From the NCBI RefSeq assembly GCF_036226885.1, contig NZ_CP109027.1, positions 4,960,001 through 5,024,000 on the forward strand: 64,000 nt of DNA. Reading direction: 5' to 3'. The DNA is from Streptomyces sp. NBC_00663. GTDB lineage: Bacteria; Actinomycetota; Actinomycetes; Streptomycetales; Streptomycetaceae. A program made the position numbers and the translations under genes. This document shows, piece by piece, positions 14,931-23,510 of this stretch (position 1 is the stretch's first letter; each line of letters opens with the position of its first letter). The notes beneath the pieces are model-generated. The model was not told the DNA's origin. It saw only the letters and a list, made by a program, of their open reading frames with translations, and did not search any database.

Positions 14931-17744
14931 TCAGTGTGTGGTGCGGGACTGCCGGGACTGCCAGTCCTGGAGCGGGCGGAGCCGGGTGCGCTCGCGTGGG
15001 CGCCGCAAGGCGTCGATGCCCTGGACTGCGGCGGCCAGGTCCCGGACCGTGGTCAGACAGGGCACTCCCTGCGCGAGGGCGGCGGCCAGGACCCCCTGGC
15101 CCTCGGCGGGAGCCTCCCCCCGGTGGTGCGTGACGACGACCAGGTCGATCTGCTCGTCGCGGACCAGTCGGGCGGCACTCGTCCGGCCGATCGCGTGGGC
15201 GACGCCGGCCTTGACGCCGTTACGCCGGAGCAGGCCCGCCAGACCGCCGGTGGCCAGCAACTCGAAGCCCAGGGCGGCCAGTTCACGGGCCGGGAAGATC
15301 ACCGAGCGCCGGTCGCGGTCGGCGATGGACAGCAGGGCACGGCCCTTGGTGGGCAGCGGCCCCCCGACGGCCGCCCGGGACTTGGCGTAGGCGAACCCGA
15401 AGGCCTCCCCGACACCCATGGCCTCCCTGCCGCGGCCGGCGTTCCCGATACCGGCAGCAGCCTCCCCGCTGCCCGGCTCCGTTCCGATGCCCGTCGCCGC
15501 CCCGGTCCCCGGCAGGGTCTGGGCGACGGCGACCGGCGTGTCCGGGGGCAGGGTGGCGCCGTCGCCGGTGGGGCGCAGCAAACCCTCGGCCCGTAGCTCC
15601 GCCACGGAGGTGCCGAGCGCGATGCGTGCGGCGGCCCGCGCGAGGGGCACGCCGGTCGCCTGCGAGGTGAAGGGCACGGTCCCGGACACCCGGGGTTCGG
15701 CGCCGCGCACCTGGAGCACCCCACCGGCCAGAGCGCATCGCACGGTGAGCGCGCCGCGCACTCCGAGCGCCCCGGCGAGCACCCGGGTGGCCGCACGCAC
15801 CCGTTCGAGGTCCTGGCCGCCGAGCGTGACGGCCGGCAGGACGTGCACCGCACCGGCATCCGACGCGTCGACCCACCCGAGGCGCTCCAGCACCCCGCCC
15901 AGATAGACCTCCTCCCCGTCGAACAGCGCGTCCACGGCGACCTCGACGGCATCACGCACCACCTGCCCGATCACCACGGGCCACGCACCACCGGCGCTTC
16001 CGGGCAGAGCGAGCAGAGAGGCCAACGCCCCTGCGTCCGGCACGAGTTCCGGGCTCCCGCCCCCCGTCCTGCCTTCCTCTCCCCCTCCCCATCCCCCACG
16101 CCCACCGGCCCACCCCACCGTCACCGGATACTCGACGCTCTCGGCCGCCGCCCGGGCCTCGGCCGGTGAGGACGCCGTCATGTACCGCACCGCGGAAAGC
16201 CCGGCGGTACGCAGAAGGCGCTGGAACGTGTCGTGTTCCTCGGTGGCGCGGACGGCAGACACCGGGGTGCCGAGGACCCGTACGCCCTGGTCCGCGAGGT
16301 CCCGCGCGAGCCGCGTCGCGTCCGCGCCGCCGAACTGCACGCACACCCCGGCGACGGGACCGCCGCGTCGCTCGGCGTGCACCACCTCCAGGACCGCCTC
16401 GGTCGTGAGGGGTGCGCAGTAGAACCGGTCGGCGGCCCGTTCATCCCCGTCCGGGGACGCCGGGGCGGAGCCGACCACGACGGTCTCGTGCCCCGCCGCG
16501 CGCAGGGCCGCGCACGCCTGGAGCCAGGCGTGCGCGGACCCGCCGCCGTCCTGCCCCAGGACGATCACCGCGGGCTTCGTACGCGTACGCCCGCCCGCCG
16601 GCCCCCGTCCGTCCCGGCACCGGTCCGGCCCCAGCAACGGAGGCACCGAGCGCACACCGAGGGCACACCGGATCTCCCGTACGACGTCTTCCCGCAGCCC
16701 GCGCAGCTCACCGATCCGGCGATCCCGGAACCCGTGCCGCTTGACCTCGGCGACGAGTTCCCGGGTCAGCTCGGGAGCGGCGACCAACTCGTCCGCCACT
16801 TTGCGGATCACGGAGAGCTGCTCGGCAAGCCAGGAATCGATCTCGGCGCGCCCGGCGCCGGTCACCTCAAGCGCGGCGCCCCCATGCAGACGGACCAGCG
16901 CCTCCTGGAGGGCCCCGGTGACGGTGTGGCCGACGGCCAGGGTCTCCGCTCCCGAGGGGGCGACCGCGCGGACGGCGACATGGCCGGGCGCGGGGCGGGA
17001 GCGTACCGGCGTCTCGTCGAGCGTGCGGCCGACGGCCAGTTCGGCACAGATCCCCGCCATCGGCAGACCGGTGGCGCAGGCCACGAGCGCCGCCTCGCGC
17101 GCACCCCGCGGGTCCACGTCGAGGACGGTCACGCGCCCGCTCTCGGGGTGCACCGCGCACCACAGGGTGCAGCCCCCGGCGCCCGCTCCGATCTCGCGGA
17201 CCACGGCCCGGCCGACGTCGCGCAGCGTCTCGTACACCCGCGTCGTCGGTGTCCTCGCGGGCGCGACGGTGATCGTGCCGCCGCCGTCCGGCAGGTCGAA
17301 GGTCTCGAAGGCGCAGACGACCTCGATGTCGTCGTTCCGGTCGCGCACCAGTTGGAGCCCGTATCGGCGCCCGCCGGCAACGGCCGCGCCCGCCGCGACA
17401 GCCTCCGCGGCCCGGTGGAGCGCCCCGGCGTCGGCGCCGAGGAGCCGGACGCCGTACCGGTCGAGGGTGCCCGCCTCGTGCAGGGCCACGGCCGTGTCGA
17501 GGGCGACGCGTCCGTCGAGGGCCGGCAGCAGCGCGTCGGGGCGCTCCCTGGCGATGACGTTCTCGACGGACTCGGGGGTCACGGGTTCGGCGTAGGTGAC
17601 GTCGGCGAACCCCGGGTCGGTGGTGACCGTCCCGGGGTCGGGGTCGACGAGGACGACCCGCAGCCCCAGGTCCGTCAGCGCCCGGCACGCCTGTGGGCCG
17701 GCCTCGAGGACCAGGACCGACCGCACGGTGCCGTGCTCAGGCAC
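14931..17744 (-). CDS. Degenerate carbamoyl-phosphate synthase large-subunit (CarB)-like protein
   Basis: 937 residues against about 1070-1100 for CarB. The GTG at 17744 overlaps the upstream small gene by 8 bp. CarB order is kept: first synthetase half (VLVLEAGPQACRALTDLGLR to KRHGFRDRRIGELRGLREDVVREIR), second half (PAVIVLGQDGGGSAHAWLQAC to VSGTVPFTSQATGVPLARAAARIALG), and a C-terminal MGS-like domain (KGRALLSIADRDRRSVIFPAREL). Both ATP sites look dead. The first half lacks the Arg/Gly-rich ATP loop (about 70 residues missing) and has DVDPR for EMNPR; the second has GAEPR for EVNPR and no RPSYVLGG. It is probably non-catalytic, perhaps a partner or scaffold of the adjacent carbamoyltransferase. 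Confidence 0.8.
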   Translation of the reverse strand: MPEHGTVRSVLVLEAGPQACRALTDLGLRVVLVDPDPGTVTTDPGFADVTYAEPVTPESVENVIARERPDALLPALDGRVALDTAVALHEAGTLDRYGVRLLGADAGALHRAAEAVAAGAAVAGGRRYGLQLVRDRNDDIEVVCAFETFDLPDGGGTITVAPARTPTTRVYETLRDVGRAVVREIGAGAGGCTLWCAVHPESGRVTVLDVDPRGAREAALVACATGLPMAGICAELAVGRTLDETPVRSRPAPGHVAVRAVAPSGAETLAVGHTVTGALQEALVRLHGGAALEVTGAGRAEIDSWLAEQLSVIRKVADELVAAPELTRELVAEVKRHGFRDRRIGELRGLREDVVREIRCALGVRSVPPLLGPDRCRDGRGPAGGRTRTKPAVIVLGQDGGGSAHAWLQACAALRAAGHETVVVGSAPASPDGDERAADRFYCAPLTTEAVLEVVHAERRGGPVAGVCVQFGGADATRLARDLADQGVRVLGTPVSAVRATEEHDTFQRLLRTAGLSAVRYMTASSPAEARAAAESVEYPVTVGWAGGRGGWGGGEEGRTGGGSPELVPDAGALASLLALPGSAGGAWPVVIGQVVRDAVEVAVDALFDGEEVYLGGVLERLGWVDASDAGAVHVLPAVTLGGQDLERVRAATRVLAGALGVRGALTVRCALAGGVLQVRGAEPRVSGTVPFTSQATGVPLARAAARIALGTSVAELRAEGLLRPTGDGATLPPDTPVAVAQTLPGTGAATGIGTEPGSGEAAAGIGNAGRGREAMGVGEAFGFAYAKSRAAVGGPLPTKGRALLSIADRDRRSVIFPARELAALGFELLATGGLAGLLRRNGVKAGVAHAIGRTSAARLVRDEQIDLVVVTHHRGEAPAEGQGVLAAALAQGVPCLTTVRDLAAAVQGIDALRRPRERTRLRPLQDWQSRQSRTTH

Positions 17745-17895
17745 GAGGCCCGCTCCAATAGGTACGGGCGTCCGGTCGCAGCGCGCGGTTCAGGGGATCG
17801 CGCAGCAGCCGGGCGACCAGGCCGGCCGGCACGACGACGAAGAGATAGGCGACGGCGAGCAGCGCCAGGACGCAGGCGCGGCGAAGCGCATCCAT
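17737..17895 (-). CDS. Mini SxtJ-like membrane protein
   Basis: 52 residues, ATG at 17895 in the gap between the carbamoyltransferase and CarB-like genes. One membrane helix (VLALLAVAYLFVVVPAGLVA) is followed by RLLRDPLNRALRPDARTYW. This end resembles, from memory, the C-terminus of SxtJ-family membrane proteins (PxGLxxRLxxRDPL...YW), which accompany NodU/CmcH carbamoyltransferases in other bacteria. It is about half the usual SxtJ length. It may anchor the carbamoyltransferase to the membrane. Confidence 0.65.
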   Translation of the reverse strand: MDALRRACVLALLAVAYLFVVVPAGLVARLLRDPLNRALRPDARTYWSGPRA

Positions 17896-17939
17896 GATGA
17901 GGCCTCTCAGAAGGGGGGTTCGGTCCACGAGCCCAGGGA

Positions 17940-19865
17940 TCAGTCCAGCGGGATCAGTTCGCGCCAGTTGTCGTTCTCCGGCCAGGCCGGCTGCTCCGCC
18001 TTCTCGATGAGGAAGCCGCCGAGGGCCAGGGTGTCGATGTTGGTGCGCATGAAGCAGCGGTAGGCGTCCTCCGGGGTCGCCACGATGGGCTCGCCCCGCA
18101 CGTTGAACGACGTGTTGACGAGGACGGGGCACCCGGTGAGCCGGTCGAACTCGGTCAACAGCCGGTGGAACGCGGGGTCTTGCTCCGCGTCGACCGTCTG
18201 CACCCGGGCCGAGCGGTCGACATGGGTGACCGCGGGGATGGTGGACCGGGGAACCTTCAGCAACTCCAGACCGGAGACCTGCCGGGAGCCCTGCCCGGAC
18301 GCCTGCCCGTCGCCCTCCCCGGACGCCTGCCCGTCGCCCTGCCCGAGGTCGCCCTCCCCGAGGTCCCGCTCGGCGAGCTGCTGCTGGGCCGCGATCCGGG
18401 CGACGATCAGCATGTACGGGCTCGGCTGCCCCAACTCGAAGTACTCCTTGGCCCGTTCGGCCAGCACCGCGGGCGCGAACGGCCGGAACGACTCACGGAA
18501 CTTGATCTTCTGGTTCATCGCGGACTGCATCGCCGGATCCCGTGGGTCGCCGAGGATGGACCGGGAGCCGAGCGCCCGCGGCCCGAACTCCATCCGCCCC
18601 TGGAACCAGCCCACGACCTTGCCCTCGGCGAGCTGCCCGGCCACCGCGCGGCTGAGTTCCTCGGCGCCGAGCCGGCGGTGCGGGATGGCGGAGGCGTCCA
18701 GATAGGCCTGGATCTGGTCGTCGTCGAACCGGGGGCCGAGGCGGGAGGCGCGCATCGCGTCGCGGCCCGTGCGGATGTGGGTCCGGGTGCGCGCCGGTCC
18801 CCGCTGGGCCAGCAGCGCCGCCCCGAGGGCACCGCCCGCGTCACCGGCCGCCGGCTGGACCCACAGTTCGTCGAAGATCCCGGCCTCGGCGAGCTTGCCG
18901 TTGGCGACGCAGTTGAGCGCCACCCCGCCCGCCAGGCACAGCCGGCTCTCCCGGGTCAGCCGGCGCGCCGTCCGCGCCAGCTTCAGCATGATCTCCTCGG
19001 TGACGGCCTGCACGGACGCGGCGAGGTCGAACTCCCGCTGGGTGAGCGGGCTTTCCGGTTCCCGGCGCGGACCGCCGAACAGCTCCTCGAAGCCGCGCCC
19101 CGTCATCACCTGGCCGTACTGGAACGCGAATCGGCGCATGTCGAGGCGGAAGGAGCCGTCGTCCTTGATGTCGACCAGCCGCTCCCGGATCAGGTCGGCG
19201 TGGACGGGCCGTCCGTAGGGGGCGAGGCCCATGAGCTTGTACTCGCCGGAGTCGACCTTGAACCCGCAGAAATAGGTGAACGCCGAGTAGAGCATCCCGA
19301 GGGAGTGCGGGAAGGACAGCTCGGCGACCGGGACGACCTCCCCGGCCACACCGTGCCAGATCGACGTGGTCGTCCACTCGCCCACCCCGTCCACGCACAG
19401 AACGGCCGCGGTCTCGTAGGGACTGGGCAGATAGGCGGACGCGGCGTGCGACTCGTGGTGCCCGAAGGCCCTGATCTCGGGGACGGGACCGGCGAACAGC
19501 GCGCCCAGCCGCTCCCGGACGGTGTCCGGCGCGCGCCGCTTCCAGCTCAGCCACTCGGGCATCACCTCCCGGAACGAGCTCCAGGAGCGCGGCGCCGTAC
19601 CGAGGTAAGTCGCCAGCACCCGACGGAACTTGAGGTCCGAGCGCTCGTAGTAGGCGACAGTGTCGAGGTCGGCGAGGGAGAGTCCCGCCTCGTCCAGGCA
19701 GTAACGGACGGCGAGTTCGGGGAAGGACGGGTCGTGGCGGCGTCGGCTGAACCGCTCCTCCTGAGCGGCGGCGACGATCCCGCCGCCGTCGACCACGGCA
19801 GCCGCGCTGTCGTGGTAGTACGCGGACAGACCCAGGACGGTGGTGACGGGGGCATCAGATGCCAT
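17940..19865 (-). CDS. NodU/CmcH-family O-carbamoyltransferase
   Basis: 641 residues. Two domains are seen: a Kae1-like domain with VLGLSAYYHDSAAAVV, FGHHESHAASAYL (metal-binding His), VLCVDGVGEW and CLAGGVALNCVANG, and a C-terminal YrdC-like domain with GRMEFGPRALGSRSIL. In the TobZ mechanism carbamoyl phosphate and ATP give carbamoyl-adenylate, which is passed to a hydroxyl. A low-complexity insert of GEGDGQASG-type repeats (about residues 500-530) interrupts the family alignment. It lies between the diiron-oxidase-like and SxtJ-like genes with short gaps, so one operon is likely. It probably decorates the pathway product with a carbamate. Confidence 0.92.
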   Translation of the reverse strand: MASDAPVTTVLGLSAYYHDSAAAVVDGGGIVAAAQEERFSRRRHDPSFPELAVRYCLDEAGLSLADLDTVAYYERSDLKFRRVLATYLGTAPRSWSSFREVMPEWLSWKRRAPDTVRERLGALFAGPVPEIRAFGHHESHAASAYLPSPYETAAVLCVDGVGEWTTTSIWHGVAGEVVPVAELSFPHSLGMLYSAFTYFCGFKVDSGEYKLMGLAPYGRPVHADLIRERLVDIKDDGSFRLDMRRFAFQYGQVMTGRGFEELFGGPRREPESPLTQREFDLAASVQAVTEEIMLKLARTARRLTRESRLCLAGGVALNCVANGKLAEAGIFDELWVQPAAGDAGGALGAALLAQRGPARTRTHIRTGRDAMRASRLGPRFDDDQIQAYLDASAIPHRRLGAEELSRAVAGQLAEGKVVGWFQGRMEFGPRALGSRSILGDPRDPAMQSAMNQKIKFRESFRPFAPAVLAERAKEYFELGQPSPYMLIVARIAAQQQLAERDLGEGDLGQGDGQASGEGDGQASGQGSRQVSGLELLKVPRSTIPAVTHVDRSARVQTVDAEQDPAFHRLLTEFDRLTGCPVLVNTSFNVRGEPIVATPEDAYRCFMRTNIDTLALGGFLIEKAEQPAWPENDNWRELIPLD

Positions 19866-19898
19866 GGACCGAGCTCCTCGATTGTCAGTGGAGGCGGG

Positions 19899-22238
19899 TC
19901 AGTGGGAGGCGGGCGCGAGGCGCGCGAGGGGCGGGGTACGGCGTACGGTGCGCAGCGCTGCGTACAGTGCGGCGGCCCGGCCGGCGGGCGGGTTGAGGGA
20001 GCGCTGGCCGACCCGGACGCGTTCCCAGACCTCGGCCTCTCCGCCGGGTCCTGGGCGCGCGGGCAGCTCGTTGAGATGGCTGTCGATCGCGTCGGCCGCC
20101 CACGCCGAATGACCGGTGGCCACGTTGTCGATCGTGTTGTGGAGATCGACGAACTGGGTGCTGAAACCGTGGTGCCGCAACGCCACCCGGGCATCGCGGT
20201 AGCTGCCGCCGACCCCGGACAGCTCCATCGCCAGGTTGAGCCCGAGGATCTCCGGCATGAACTCCTCCGGGAACCGGGAGACGCTCAGCCAGAACACCGG
20301 CATGGCGAAGGCCTCGTCGCGCAGTTGGGGCCAGGCGATGAACTCGGGCGAGGCGGTGGGCGGCAGATCGATCCCCATCTGGCGCAGCAACGCACGGTAG
20401 ATCCGGGGGTGGTTGAGCTCCGGCTCCCCGTTGCCCAGCTCGTCCCAGTAGGTACGGAAGAGGAAGTGCCCGGCGCGGGACGCGGCGAGCCGGTAGTCCG
20501 TGAACCCCTGGAGCCAGCCGCCGTCGATCATGATGAGCGGCGCCAACTGAAGGGTGGAGTCGATGAGTTCGTCCCGACTGGGCAGGTCCACCTGTTCCTC
20601 GTCGAAGCCCTCGGCATGCTGGTCGTGGGCCCGGGCCAGCCAGGGGCGCAGCCCGTTCTCCCGGTCCCAGCGCTCGGGCAGGGCCCCCTTCGCCGGCCGG
20701 TTGAGGGCGTAGCGGGAGCGGGCCAGCCAACGGGACGCGTAGGCGTGCGCGAACGCGCGCAGACCGGGCGAGTCGGCGCGGCTCAGGAGCAGCGGGTAGG
20801 CCTCGCGTGCGGCGCGGGGCGTGAGAGCGGGGCGCCGCACCGGAACCGGCCCGCGCGACCCGGGTGCCGCCACCGAGGCCGACGCCACCGCCTGTGACAC
20901 CCCGCCCCGCCCGGGCCAGTCCGCCTGGGCCCGGTGCAGCCCGGCCTGACGGCTCGCGGTGACAGAGGGGCTCTCGGCTTCAGCCCCGTCCGGTGCGTCG
21001 GGATGCAGGACGGACCCCGGTTCGGGAAGCCCCCGTATCCACCGCCGCAGCACGGCGAGCTCCTCCTCGGTGAAGATCCGGAACATGGGCCCCTTGGGGC
21101 CGATGAGCCGCCCCAGCAGCGGACTGGACTCCGGCTTCCCGGGGCGTACGAGCCTGCTGCGGGCCAGCGCCGCGAGGAAGGGCGCGGGACCGGCGTCGAC
21201 ATCGGCGAACCACTCCGACAGGGGACGTCCCTCCAGCCGGAAACCGGAGTGGTAGACCGCCGCCTGCCGGGCCCGGGTGTGGATGAGCCTCCAGACCCCG
21301 TAGTCGGGGTGCAGGGACAGCGCGGTCTCCTGACGCAGCCGCTCGCTCCACTCCCGCACCTCACGCAACGCCCAGCGAAACCCCTCAAGCACCCCACCGA
21401 CCGCCGCACCCGACGCCGATACGACACCGGCACCGGCATCGGCCGCGGGCGCTCCCGCCGCCTCGGCATCAGACCCCGCCGCCTCGGCATCAGACTCGGC
21501 CATCGCCGCCAACTGCGCCCGTACGGCGGCCCAGGACAGCTCGCGCCCCGGCGCCCAGCCGGCGGCCCGGGCCGCGCCCAGGTCGAGCGTCTCGTACGTC
21601 TCGTCCTTGGCGTCCGTGGCCCGCAGCGCGGCGGCCAGAGGCGGCAGCACGCCGACGTGCCGCAGGCACAGGTCGGCGCCGAGCAACTGGCAGCGGTAGG
21701 TGTCGGGCAGCCGGCTCATCGTCAGCAGCAGCGCGGGGAGCCGGAAGCTGAATCCGTCGACGGACTCGCTGCCCGCGAGCAGCACACCGGGCAGCTCCTC
21801 CGCGACACCGTGGCGCCGCAGCAGCTCACGGAAGTCGCTGCCGCGGTCGGCCAGCGGCAGCCCGACCCCGACGTCCGCGGCGTACAGGGTCAAGGTCCGC
21901 AGGACGGGTTCCGTCTCCGAGTTGCCGGGCCCCGACAGCCATTGCAGCCAGGCTCCGGCACTGAGCGCGAACGGCGCGCAGTTGCGCAGCACCCGGCGGA
22001 CGGCCTCGTCGAGATCCTCCCCCGCGTCAGGGAGCACCGTGCCGAAGGCGTCGGCCTCCGCAGCGCTCCACCGGGCGGCTTCCGCGCACAGCGCGAGCAG
22101 CTCCCGTTCCGCGGTTTCGGGGTCGGGGTGGGCGTGGACGTCGGTGGACGGTAGGCCCCGGCCGTCCTCCGGGGTGAGGGGATCGGGAGCGCCCGGAGAC
22201 AGGGCGCGCAGGTACAGGGTGCGATAGCGGGAGGACAT
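19899..22238 (-). CDS. Iron-containing redox enzyme (haem-oxygenase-like diiron oxidase), duplicated
   Basis: 779 residues, unusually long. The C-terminal half (about residues 500-740) shows the haem-oxygenase-like diiron (HDO) pattern: LAPLIMIDGGWLQGF, ELGNGEPELNHPRIYRALL, PEILGLNLAMELSGVG and FVDLHNTIDNVATGHSAW, with Glu/His/Asp residues suited to a dinuclear iron site. The N-terminal part (about 90-250) is a weaker copy: CAPFALSAGAWLQWLSG, GPGNSETEPVLR and LPALLLTMSRLPDTYRCQLLGADL, without the HNTIDN motif. A Ser/Pro/Ala linker separates them. HDO enzymes use O2 for N-oxygenation, C-C cleavage or desaturation; the substrate is unknown. Only the second copy is likely active. Confidence 0.75.
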   Translation of the reverse strand: MSSRYRTLYLRALSPGAPDPLTPEDGRGLPSTDVHAHPDPETAERELLALCAEAARWSAAEADAFGTVLPDAGEDLDEAVRRVLRNCAPFALSAGAWLQWLSGPGNSETEPVLRTLTLYAADVGVGLPLADRGSDFRELLRRHGVAEELPGVLLAGSESVDGFSFRLPALLLTMSRLPDTYRCQLLGADLCLRHVGVLPPLAAALRATDAKDETYETLDLGAARAAGWAPGRELSWAAVRAQLAAMAESDAEAAGSDAEAAGAPAADAGAGVVSASGAAVGGVLEGFRWALREVREWSERLRQETALSLHPDYGVWRLIHTRARQAAVYHSGFRLEGRPLSEWFADVDAGPAPFLAALARSRLVRPGKPESSPLLGRLIGPKGPMFRIFTEEELAVLRRWIRGLPEPGSVLHPDAPDGAEAESPSVTASRQAGLHRAQADWPGRGGVSQAVASASVAAPGSRGPVPVRRPALTPRAAREAYPLLLSRADSPGLRAFAHAYASRWLARSRYALNRPAKGALPERWDRENGLRPWLARAHDQHAEGFDEEQVDLPSRDELIDSTLQLAPLIMIDGGWLQGFTDYRLAASRAGHFLFRTYWDELGNGEPELNHPRIYRALLRQMGIDLPPTASPEFIAWPQLRDEAFAMPVFWLSVSRFPEEFMPEILGLNLAMELSGVGGSYRDARVALRHHGFSTQFVDLHNTIDNVATGHSAWAADAIDSHLNELPARPGPGGEAEVWERVRVGQRSLNPPAGRAAALYAALRTVRRTPPLARLAPASH

Positions 22239-22257
22239 GACGCAGCGGCACCTTCCC

Positions 22258-22344
22258 TCAGAACATCGGGTAGATGGTGTTGTCCTTGCGGCGCCTGCGG
22301 CGGTTCCTGCGCTGCTTGAACAGGGCGGCGAGCTTGCGGAACAC
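22258..22344 (-). CDS. 28-residue basic micropeptide
   Basis: A GTG at 22344 follows an extended Shine-Dalgarno (GAGGTGATC, matching nine bases of the 16S anti-SD complement). It encodes MFRKLAALFKQ, a run of nine Arg/Lys/Asn residues, then KDNTIYPMF, and stops 19 bp before the diiron-oxidase gene. An in-frame GTG at 22353 would add three residues. The aromatic C-terminus (IYPMF) recalls the IYTLF end of DUF5989 proteins that accompany carbamoyltransferase/SxtJ genes, but the membrane helix of that family is missing. The operon position and strong ribosome site argue that it is translated. Its function is unknown. Confidence 0.6.
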   Translation of the reverse strand: MFRKLAALFKQRRNRRRRRKDNTIYPMF

Positions 22345-22402
22345 AGTGATCACCTCACGGTGGGAGACAGGGGATCCAGCGGAAGCGAGGGCGAACCCGC
22401 GC

Positions 22403-23434
22403 TCAGGCGAGGGCGAACTCGGCGCGCAGAAGGTCGGCCACGACGCGCGAACCGTCGTCCGTGTGGTGCGTCTGGTCCACGAACAGCCACCCGTCCCGTT
22501 CCGGCGAAGCCCCCAGCGCCTCGTTGACGTCGAGGAACGGCACGCCGTGCTGCTTGCAGACGTCGGCGAGGCGCTGGGCGTAGGCGGTGTGCACGGCCGG
22601 GTCGAGGATCTGCTGGAACAGGTTCCACATCTGCGCGCGTTGGCTGTAGTTCTCCTCGATGAGCAGCCGCTCCTGCTCGGTGAGGCGCTTGCCGCTCCAC
22701 GAGGCCGTGGCCTGGAGGGCGAACAGCACCCGGGCCCCGGTGGGGGCGGCGAGTTCGACGAGCCGGGCGAGATCGCGCCCGGTCGTGCGGGCCGCGATGT
22801 CGATCCGCTGCTCGGGATCGGCCAGCGCCCGGTCCTCCTGCCGGGCTTCCCCGCCCAGCCGCCGGGCCGCCTGGGCCAGCCGCCCCTGGGCCCACCCGGG
22901 CTGCTTGCCGCCCTGTCCGAGCGCGGGCACGCCGAGCTGCCGGAAGAACTCGCCGGAGAAGAAGAACTGGCCGTATCCGCTGTCCGCGGCGGGCAGCCCG
23001 CCGACCACGAGGTCGTTGAGGCCGGAGTAGACGACAATGTCCCGTACGGCGGGCAGTTCCCCCCGGTGCATCAGGAAGAGCAGGGTCTCCTGCGTGGAGT
23101 TGAAGGCGGGCGCGGCGAGGTTGAGCCAGGGCCGGGCCGCCGGCGCCTGGGAGAGCAGGGACGGAATGGTGTGCGCGTCGTCCGTCGCCCCGAGCCCGAA
23201 GGCGGGCGAGGCCCCCAGCATCAGGCTCACCGGACCGTCGGGCAGCTCACCCTTGAGCGAGAACGCCCCCCGCGCCGAGACCGAGTGCCGGAAGCCTCCG
23301 GCATCGGTGTTGATCACGGGGGAGCGGAAGCCGGGCCGGTTGAAGAACATGACGTACGGCGTCCAGCAGATGTCGCCGGTGGCGAACTCCTCGTAGTGGC
23401 GCATGTGCGGAGTCAGTCGTTTCTGCTGTTCCAC
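22403..23434 (-). CDS. SGNH-hydrolase-like protein of carbamoyltransferase clusters
   Basis: 343 residues. The GTG at 23434 follows GGAGGGG; an internal ATG at 23404 is less well placed. The N-terminus RHYEEFATGDICWTPYVMF and FNRPGFRSPVINTDAGGFR is followed by SLMLGASPAFGLG (nucleophile Ser block), VVYSGLNDLVVG (Asn block) and FVDQTHHTDDGSRVVADLL (Asp/His block), so the SGNH catalytic set appears complete. No signal peptide is seen. Similar proteins travel with SxtJ and carbamoyltransferase genes. It may acylate or deacylate the product. It is the first structural gene after the histidine kinase in this leftward operon. Confidence 0.75.
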   Translation of the reverse strand: MEQQKRLTPHMRHYEEFATGDICWTPYVMFFNRPGFRSPVINTDAGGFRHSVSARGAFSLKGELPDGPVSLMLGASPAFGLGATDDAHTIPSLLSQAPAARPWLNLAAPAFNSTQETLLFLMHRGELPAVRDIVVYSGLNDLVVGGLPAADSGYGQFFFSGEFFRQLGVPALGQGGKQPGWAQGRLAQAARRLGGEARQEDRALADPEQRIDIAARTTGRDLARLVELAAPTGARVLFALQATASWSGKRLTEQERLLIEENYSQRAQMWNLFQQILDPAVHTAYAQRLADVCKQHGVPFLDVNEALGASPERDGWLFVDQTHHTDDGSRVVADLLRAEFALA

Positions 23435-23510
23435 TGGTTCCCCTCCGAGCAGACGGTGAGCCTTGACCGGCGGCCGGCCCGGAGCGGAGTCCGGCCCGGC
23501 CGCCCGGGGC

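Noticed and set aside
14931..17744. Functional pathway-specific carbamoyl-phosphate synthase
   Set aside because: Key ATP-grasp residues are missing in both halves and no CarA subunit is encoded nearby.
22258..22344. Lasso, lanthi- or other RiPP precursor
   Set aside because: The peptide lacks a leader/core layout, and no RiPP maturase is nearby; the similarity to the C-terminus of DUF5989 partners is a better explanation.
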